Made by a program: the position numbers and the translations under genes. Of a stretch of 64,000 nucleotides of DNA, positions 56,397-64,000 are shown in pieces. The DNA is from Poa pratensis (taxonomy: Eukaryota > Streptophyta > Magnoliopsida > Poales > Poaceae), in contig CAMZMU010000111.1 of NCBI GenBank assembly GCA_947311845.1, positions 27,992,084 through 28,056,083 on the forward strand, given 5' to 3'. Below the pieces are notes generated by a model. That model did no database searches and was not told where the DNA came from. It saw nothing but the letters and a program-made list of their open reading frames with translations. Position 1 is the first letter of the stretch; each line of letters begins with the position of its first letter.

Positions 56397-56963
56397 TTGC
56401 AAAAACTTGCTAGAAGTCCCAATGCTAGTGCTATTAATTTGGCCTTTACAAAACATATCACAAATGCTCTCATTAAAGCTAGGGAAGATGAATTAAAACT
56501 TGAAGCTTCTATCCCTAGGAAGTTAGAAGATGGTTGGGAGCCCATCATTAAAATGAAGGTCAATGATTTTGATTGTAATGCTTTATGTGATCTTGGTGCA
56601 AGTATTTCTGTTATGCCTAAGAAACTTTATGATATGCTTGACTTGCCACCTTTGGAATGCTGTTATTTGGATGTTAATCTTGCTGATAATTCTATAAAGA
56701 AACCTTTGGGGAGGATTGACAATGTTCACATTACGGTTAACAATAACCTTGTCCCCGTTGATTTTGTTGTTTTGGATATTGAATGCAATCCTTCTTGTCC
56801 TATTGTTTTGGGAAGACCCTTTCTTCGAACCGTTGGTGCTATTATTGATATGAAAGAAGGAAATATTAGATATCAATTTCCTCTTAAGAAAGGTATGGAA
56901 CACTTCCCTAGAAAGAGAATGAAGATGCCTTTTGATTCTATTATTAGAACAAATTATGATTGA
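56397..56963 (+). CDS. Retropepsin-like aspartic protease segment
   Basis: The open frame lies one register away from gag and probably begins upstream of its first ATG (it is open from about 56345, LDHNGFDFDN). The active-site-like motif ALCDLGASISVMP and the flap/terminal motif PIVLGRPFLRTVGAIIDM are the pattern of Athila/gypsy proteases. The frame ends at 56963, and no reverse transcriptase follows. Either a frameshift mutation or ribosomal shifting would be needed for a gag-protease fusion. Confidence 0.85.
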   Translation: MQKLARSPNASAINLAFTKHITNALIKAREDELKLEASIPRKLEDGWEPIIKMKVNDFDCNALCDLGASISVMPKKLYDMLDLPPLECCYLDVNLADNSIKKPLGRIDNVHITVNNNLVPVDFVVLDIECNPSCPIVLGRPFLRTVGAIIDMKEGNIRYQFPLKKGMEHFPRKRMKMPFDSIIRTNYD

Positions 56964-59567
56964 TGCTTCTTCTCTTGATGTTACTTGATTTTCACTTTCT
57001 GCGCCTAGCTGAAAGGCGTTAAAGAAAAGCGCTTATGGGAGACAACCCATTGTTTTATTTCTGCAATTTTTGTTTTATATTTGAGTCAAGGTTTTGCTGC
57101 TACTGTAGCAACACCTTTGTATCTTTATTTTCTTGCATTGTTGTGCCAAGTAAAGTCTTTGATAAGAAAGTTGATACTAGATTTGGATTTCTGCGCAGAA
57201 ACAGATTTGTTAGCTGTCACGGTTTTGAGCTTTTCTCTCTGTAGAAAATTCGAAAAATCCTGAAAAATTCATGAGTAATCCTCAGATATGTACGCAACTT
57301 TCATTCAATTGGAGCTTTTCCATCTGAGCATGTTAAGTGCCTCGAAAAATTCCGTCTTTACGGACTGTTCTGTTTTTGACAGATTCTGCCTTTTATTTCG
57401 CATTGCCTCTTTTACTGTGTTTGAGTGGATTTCTTTGCTCCATTAAATTTCAGTAGCCTTGGGTAATGTCCAGAAGTGTTGGGAATGATTGTGTCCTTGC
57501 TGAACATGTGAATTTTTGATATGCACTAACCCTCTAATGAGATTGCTTTGAGTTTGGTGTGAAGGAAGTTTTCAAGGATCAAGAGAGGAGGATGATATAA
57601 TATGATCAAGAAGAGTGAAAAGTCAAAGCTTGGGGATGCCCCCGTGGTTCATCCCCACATATTTCAAGAAGACTCAAGCGTCTAAGCTTGGGGATGCCCA
57701 AGGCATCCCCTTCTTCATCAACAAATTATCAGGTCACCTCTAGTGAAACTATATTTTAATTCCGTCACATCTTATGTGCTTTACTTGGAGCGTCCGTGTG
57801 CTTTTATTTTTGTTTTGTTATTTTAGTTTTCTGAATAAAATCGGATCCCAGCTTGCTTGTGTTGGAGAGAGACACGCTCCGCTTTTTCATGTGAACACTT
57901 GTTCTTCGTTTTACTTTTTAGTATTCATGGCGAAAGCTGAAAGCCTCAGCACTTATATGTTTATGTTTATGGCGAAAGCTGAAAGCCGCAGCATTTACTT
58001 ATTGATCATTTGGTTGGAAACAGAAAATGCTTCATGTGGTAGTTGGTATATTGTTTTGAATAATTTGATGCTTGGCAATTGTTTTGAGCTCTCAAGTAGA
58101 TCATGTTTAAGCTCTTGCATCATGTAGTTTAAGCCTATTAGTGGAAAACTACCGTAGAGCTTGTTGAAAATTGGTTTGCATGATTGGTCTCTCTAAGGTC
58201 TAGATATTTTCTGGTAAAAGTGTTTGAGCAACAAGGATGACAGTGTAGAGTCTTATAATGCTTGCAATACGTTCTTATGTAAGTCTTGCTGTCCGGTTTA
58301 TACTTGTGTTTGCTTCAAACAACCTTGCTAGCCAAAGCCTTGTACTGAGAGGGAATGCTTCTCGTGCATCCAAAACCTTGAGCCAAAACCCGTGCCATTT
58401 GTGTCCACCATAACTACCTATTATGTGGTATTTTTCTGCCATTCCAAGTAAATACTTCATGTGCTACCTTTAAACAATTCAAAAGCTACTATCTCTTATT
58501 TGTGTCAATGTTTTATAGCTCATGAGGAAGTATGTGGTGTTTTTATCTTTCAATCTTGTCATTTACTCCGGACAGACTTTCACCAATGGACTAGTGGCAT
58601 ATACATCCGCTTATCCAATAATTTTGCAAAAAGAGCTGGCAACGGGGTGCCCAGCCCCAATTAATCAACTTTCATTAATAATTCTCTTCACATGTTTTGC
58701 CCTGATTTATCAGTAAGCAACTTAATTTTGCAATAGACACTCCTCCATGGTATGTGAAATGTTGGAAGGCACCCGAGGATTCGGTTAGCCATGGCTTGTG
58801 AAAGCAAAAGGTTGGGAGGAGTGTCATCTATAAATATCACTAAAATACATGTGTAAACAAAAGAGAAGAGGGATGATCTACCTTGCTGGTAGAGATAACG
58901 TCCTTCATGGGAGCCGCTCTTGAAAGTCTGGTTGACAAGGGGGTTAGAGTGCCCACTACCATTCGTTGACAACAACAAACACCTCTCAAAACTTTATTTT
59001 TATGCTCTCTATATGATTTCAAAAACTTGAAAAGCTCTAGCACATGATTTAATCCCTGCTTCCCTCTGCGAAGGGCCTATCTTTTACTTTATGTTGAGTC
59101 AGTTTACCTACTTCTTTCTATCTTAGAAGCAAACACTTGTGTCAACTGTGTGCATTGATTCTTACATGCTTGCTTATTGCACTTATTATATTACTTTGTG
59201 TTGACAATTATCCATGAGATATGCATGTTGAAAGTTGAAAGCAATTGCTGAAACTTAAATCCTCCTTTGTGTTGCTTCAAAACCTTTTATTTAGAATCTA
59301 TTGCTTTTTGAGTTAACTCTTATGCAAGACTTTTTGATACTTGTCTTGAAAGTACTATTCATGAAAAGTTTTGCTATATGATTCAGTTGTTTAGTCATTA
59401 TCTATTTTGTTAGCAAACTATAGATCATTGCTTTGGATCACTTCATTCATCTCATATGCTTTACAATAGTGTTGATCAAGATTATGTTGGTAGCATGTCA
59501 CTTCAGAAATTATTCTTTTTATCGTTTACCTACTCGAGGGCGAGTAGGAACTAAGCTTGGGGATGCT
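56964..59567. other. Non-coding interior of the LTR element
   Basis: No pol domains are seen. AAGCTTGGGGATGC occurs at 57626, 57684 and 59553. The last copy abuts the 3' LTR and serves as polypurine tract. Confidence 0.8.
59551..59567 (+). other. Polypurine-tract region
   Basis: AAGCTTGGGGATGCT directly precedes the 3' LTR. It is not a pure purine run, but GGGGA is in the right place. Confidence 0.6.
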
Positions 59568-61168
59568 TGATACGTCTCCAACGTATCTATAATTTCTTAC
59601 GTTCCATGCTAGTTTTATGACAATACCTACATGTTTTATTCACACTTTATAATGTTTTTATGCATTTTCTGGAACTAACCTATTAACAAGATGCCGAAGC
59701 GCCAGTTCCTGTTTTCTGCTGTTTTTGTTTCCAGAAAAGTACTTCTGCAAATATTCTCGGAATCGGACGAAACAAAAGCCCAATATCTTATTTTCCCCGG
59801 AGTGTTCCAGAAGTCCGAAGAGGAGTCGAGGACGGGCAGCAGGGGGGCCACACCATAGCCCGGCGCGGCGGGCCCCTCTGCCGCGCCGCCACGTGGTGTG
59901 GTGGCCCCCCTCGGCCACCGACGCTGCCCCTTCGCCTATTTATTCCTTCGTCCCCGAAAACCCTAGTACCGAGAGCCAATTTTCCAGAACAGATACAGAG
60001 ACGCCGCCGCCGTCGACCCTAACTCGGGGGGTTCAGAAGTTCTCCTCCGGCACCCTGCCGGAGAGGGGAATCATCACCGGAGGGCTCTACATCACCATGC
60101 CCGCCTCCGGACTGATGCGTGAGTAGTTCATCTTTGGACTACGGGTCCATAGCAGTAGCTAGATGGTTGTCTTCTCCACTTGTACTTCCATGTTTAGATC
60201 TTGTGAGCTGCCTATCATGATCAAGATCATCTTTATGTAATGCTACATGTTGTGTTTGCTGGGATCCGATGAATATTGAATACTATGTCAAGTTGATTAT
60301 AGATCTATCTTATATGTGTTGTTTATGATCTTGCATGCTCTCCGTTGCTAGTAGAGGCTCTGGCCAAGTTGATACTTGTAACTCCAAGAGGGGGTATTTA
60401 TGCTAGATAGTGGGTTCATGCCTCCATTGAATCTGGGACAGTGACAGAAAGTTCTAAGGTTGTGGATGTGCTGTTGCCACTAGGGATAACCTAATGATGC
60501 TTTGTCTAAGGATATTTGTATTGTTTACATTACGCACAGTACTTAATGCAATTGTCTGTTGCTTGCAACTTAATACTGGAAGGGGTGCGGATGCTAACCC
60601 GAAGGTGGACTTTTTAGGCATAGATGCATGCTGGATGGCGGTCTATGTATTTTGTCGTAATGCCCTAAGTAAATCTCATAGTAGTCATCATGATATGTAT
60701 GTGCATTGTTATGCCTTCTCTATTTGTCAATTGCCCAGCTGTAATTTGTTTACCCAGCATGTTATTTATCTTATTGGAGAGACACCACTAGTGAACTGTG
60801 GACCCCGGTCCATTCTTTTACATCTGAAATACAACCTACTGCAATCATTGTTCTCTTTCATTCTCTGCAAACAAACATCATTTTCCACACCATACGTTTA
60901 ACTCTTTGTTTTCAGCAAGCCGGTGAGATTGACAACCTCACTGTTAAGTTGGGGCAAAGTGATTTGATTGTGTTGTGCAGGTTCCACGTTGGCACCGGAG
61001 TCCCTGGTGTTGCGCCGCACTACATTCCTGCACCAACAACCTTCGTAGCTTCGAGATTTCCTACTGGTTCGATTAAACCTTGGTTTCTTACTGAGGGAAA
61101 ACTTGCTGCTGTGCTCATCATACCTTCCTCTTGGGGTTCCCAACTGACGTGTGACTTTACGCGCATCA
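59568..61168 (+). repeat. 3' LTR
   Basis: 1601 bp, nearly identical to the 5' LTR; ends GCGCATCA followed by the GAGGG duplication. Confidence 0.95.
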
Positions 61169-61173
61169 GAGGG

Positions 61174-63496
61174 CAGCTCAAACGCAGCATAAAGCCAAAG
61201 ACCATGAAGGCCGCCCAAAGCCAAAATCTAATCCTAATAGTAGGATATACACACAGATATCAGCCGCCTATTCTATCTTCCCACCGGCCAATAACGTCGC
61301 TGGAGACAGAAGAAAAGGGGCGGAGACGAAAAGCGGAGGTCGACTCTCAACAGGGGCGGAGAAAGAGAGGTCAACTCTCTTTTCCTGTTTTTATACGACG
61401 TATAAGATTGTCAAATTTGAAGCTCAAAATAAAAATTGTTCACAATTTTTTTTTAAAAATCCAATAGATTATAACAGTTTTGTTGTAAGTATTACCCTAT
61501 AGTTACTTCTCATTTTGGGCCAACGGTATGTGAATACAAAGCTATTTTAGCTTAAAACATAAAAGGCTATTTATTCACAAACCATTAATAAAAATAGGAG
61601 AAAACTTCCACGGAATGTTCAACAAAACATCTGGATTTTTCTCAAAAAAGTTTTGAACAATTTTTATTTGAGTTTCAAGTTGTATCGATCATATACGTTC
61701 GATCTAACACCGACGTCGGATGAGAAGGCTAACTATCGCCATGACTTACGTACATGAAGACACTGAAGTTGTGTCCCTAATATTATATGATCCATCAAAC
61801 ATGGCCTAGACCTGGACCCCACGAAACGTTGATCTCCTCCTCCAACCACGAGCAAGGCATAGACACTCTCCAAAACACCGCGCAAACTGCACTTCAGACC
61901 CACTTATAGTAAGTGCGTATTAACGGGAACGGTGTTTTGGCTCATAGTATCTAATCACATTATGAGAAATACATTTTAAAAATTTATCAAAATCAGAAAG
62001 GCCTTACTTCAAGACATTTTATGTTGGTATACAAAGTTTCGTATTTTTTCGCTCTCAATAAAAGAGATAAATTCGGTGTTCCAAAATTACTTTCTACGAG
62101 ATATTTAGGAAAAAGTTACTAGACGGGTGAGCGTGCTTCCCAATTGCTCATGCAGTCCAACATGGGGCCCACGACAACCTGGGCGTATCCTTTCCTTTGT
62201 CTCCCTTGTATTATCTTCTTTCTTCCCCGTGCGAGTCTCCTCTATTTCCCTCCAAACCTCACACATGCACAACCAAAGCCCTAACTGGAGACAGGGAGAG
62301 GCACAATAGTGCTCGTCGGAATCAGAGCTCGTGAAGTCGTGATTACACGTGGTAGGACCTAGTCGTAAACAGGGCCGACGCGGCTGGCCGCGGTGCATTA
62401 GCGGATGCTCAAAAGTAACTTAGTTTTCGAGGGTGGGTACGAAGTCACCGACATTGGACTTAGGGTTTCGGGTGTGAGTCATCAATATCAATAAGAAGGA
62501 GGTGAGGGCTTAGAGGGAGGGGTCGGGTGGAGCGTTGGACGATGGGATTGGGCTGGGGCGGGGTGGCACAACGGTGTCGGTTCGGCCCGCGCCACCGGCT
62601 GGGGAATTGGAGGACGTGGTAGCAGGATCCGGTCATGGCGGTGATGCTCCCCTTCTCCCTCATTTCTAGGGCGTGCAGTACCCCGTCCCAACATAGGAGC
62701 ATATGCTCCCACTATGCAAAATCCGTATTTTAAAATGTTAAAAAATTGCAAACAAAAATTTCGGACATATATTTGGACATTCTATGTTCGCACATAAAGT
62801 TTCGCAGGAAAAAAAAAATCTTTTTTACCGTTTCTAAAAAAATAAATCCCGAGTTTTCAAAATGACTTTGCACGAGCGAAATTTTGAATATGAAGATAAA
62901 ATGTATGGATTTTTATCCAAAAATTTCTAAATTTTTTTGACATTTTAAAATGTATTTGAAAACATTTTACATGACGGGTGCCGAGTGCATATAGAACTAC
63001 GACTCAAAACACAGTGTCCGTTTGCAAGTTATTTTAATCTCGTTGTCTTGATTCTATTTAGAGTAATAATACGATGGTTGTATGGAAAATGGAGAATGGA
63101 TAAACGAATTGGGGACTAAAATTTGATCCAAAGGACTTGAGTTTTGTCCTGGGCAGTTCTTAGCGCTCACATAAATCTCTTCTAAGCCCTAGTCCGCCGC
63201 CGCCCCCTACAGCTCCGCGCCGCCGTGCCGTCGCCGCCGGCCTCAATCCCACCCCCACCCCCCTTTCCACACACACACACCAACGAAACACTCCCGCCCG
63301 CCCCGCCTTTCGCCCGCGTGCCGCCGCCAGCGCCGTCCCGTTCTTCCTCCGCGGGACATCGCGCGCGTTCCTGCTGTCTCCACCCCGTCCGCCGTCTCTG
63401 GCCATCGAGTCTTGAGGTATGGGGCTGCTTCCATCCGGCGATTAGCTGAATCCCACTCCCCATCTGCTGTATCCGCCCCTGTAAATCGTATCTTCC
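61174..63496. other. Spacer and PPR 5' region
   Basis: AT-rich repeats and GC patches with no recognised gene. From about 63170 the sequence becomes CT/CCGCC-rich, consistent with the 5' UTR of the following gene. Confidence 0.5.
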
Positions 63497-64000
63497 ATGC
63501 TCCTGCGGCTGCTGCAGCAGCGCAAATGGTGCAGACACGTCAGAGCTTCAACCACTGAACCATCCCCTCTCTGCCGCCTCTCCGCGGTCGCCGCTTCAGC
63601 GCAGCCGGCCGACTACACCTCCAGCGGCACCTCCAGCGGTAGCGACGACGCCGACGAGACGCCCAGCTCTGCTCCCAGTGAAACTGTCCAGAGAAGAAGC
63701 CGCGGTCTGAGCCCTGCCCGAGTCGTCGAGAATCTTCAGCACCTCAAGAGGAGGCCTGATGTCGCCTTCGCCTACTTCAAGGACACCGCGAGCATCGGCT
63801 TTAGACACGACTTGTCTACCTATGCGGAGATCATCGTCATCCTGTCCAATTCGGGCCAGGGGAGGATGCTGTTTTCCTTGTTCAGCGAGATCGTCTCGCC
63901 GATGACCAATGGCGGCGGCCCTGAAATCCTGCCGCTCATGGATCACCTCAGGAGTACGTGCACCGATTCGTATCTGCTCTTGCCTGCGACTAATTGCTTG
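63497..64000 (+). CDS. Probable pentatricopeptide repeat (PPR) protein, 5' part
   Basis: The ATG at 63497 opens a frame of 168 codons that reaches the window end without a stop. The N-terminus (MLLRLLQQRKWCRHVRAS) is rich in Arg/Leu and lacks acids, as in mitochondrial presequences. A Ser/Asp-rich linker follows. Then VVENLQHLKRRPDVAFAYFK and DLSTYAEIIVILSNSGQGRM are the usual lead-in of grass P-class PPR proteins. PPR proteins bind organelle RNA and act in editing, splicing or stability. No complete repeat is within the window, so class and target are unknown. Confidence 0.75.
   Translation, partial: MLLRLLQQRKWCRHVRASTTEPSPLCRLSAVAASAQPADYTSSGTSSGSDDADETPSSAPSETVQRRSRGLSPARVVENLQHLKRRPDVAFAYFKDTASIGFRHDLSTYAEIIVILSNSGQGRMLFSLFSEIVSPMTNGGGPEILPLMDHLRSTCTDSYLLLPATNCL

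Larger units (their letters stand above)
53010..61168 (+). mobile_element. Young gypsy-type LTR retrotransposon, gag-protease only
   Basis: Two LTRs (53010-54609 and 59568-61168) both begin TGATACGTCTCC and end GCGCATCA. The 5-bp target duplication GAGGG is perfect (53005-53009 and 61169-61173). The primer-binding site TGGCGCCGTTGCCGGGGA lies 11 bp after the 5' LTR and fits tRNA-Asp. The interior encodes a gag and a retropepsin-like domain but no reverse transcriptase, RNase H or integrase, so the element depends on enzymes from a relative. The family name is not assigned. Confidence 0.95.

Noticed and set aside
63160..63946. Minus-strand ORFs at the window end
   Set aside because: Antisense to the PPR leader and coding sequence.

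Overview
The window is nuclear DNA from a grass, most likely a Pooideae/Triticeae species. The reasons are multi-exon genes with GT-AG introns, grass-type MIR396 precursors, two SINEs that look like the Au family, Stowaway, CACTA, Helitron and Mutator elements, and a gypsy-type LTR element starting TGATACGTCTCC. Gene islands alternate with nested transposons. All calls come from reading the sequence; no database was searched.

1-10.6 kb: a LINE relic, a small CACTA element, and two microRNA396 genes in convergent orientation about 4 kb apart (plus-strand mature miRNA at 5826-5846, minus-strand mature miRNA at 10067-10087). An unexplained hairpin lies between them. 10.6-25.1 kb: one 14.5-kb Mutator-like element with terminal inverted repeats and an 8-bp target duplication. 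It carries a Ulp1-type SUMO-protease-like gene (plus), a FAR1-type MULE transposase gene broken by several frameshifts (minus), and an apparently intact B3-like gene (plus) whose 5' end is duplicated downstream. 25.1-32.4 kb: a degenerate ORF, a small Helitron with a nested Stowaway, a long-inverted-repeat element around a ~104-bp tandem array, and a SINE.

32.4-40.3 kb: a decayed PGG-domain membrane-protein gene split in its first exon by a 6.1-kb CACTA element with a perfect GCA duplication; the CACTA contains a second SINE. 40.7-43.3 kb: a Stowaway and a plastid atpH fragment.

43.3-49.8 kb is a compact ribosome-biogenesis neighbourhood. A minus-strand box C/D snoRNA cluster (four paralogues complementary to 25S rRNA, two U14 copies, two further candidates) lies downstream of, and on the same strand as, ribosomal protein eS30. 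eS30 shares a roughly 400-bp bidirectional promoter, with TGGGCY motifs and a telo-box, with the divergent BUD23/RID2 18S rRNA methyltransferase gene.

51.0-52.2 kb: a MATH-BTB gene with one frameshift. 53.0-61.2 kb: a very young LTR retrotransposon with near-identical LTRs that encodes only gag and protease. 63.5 kb to the end: the 5' part of a probable organelle-targeted PPR gene that runs off the window.
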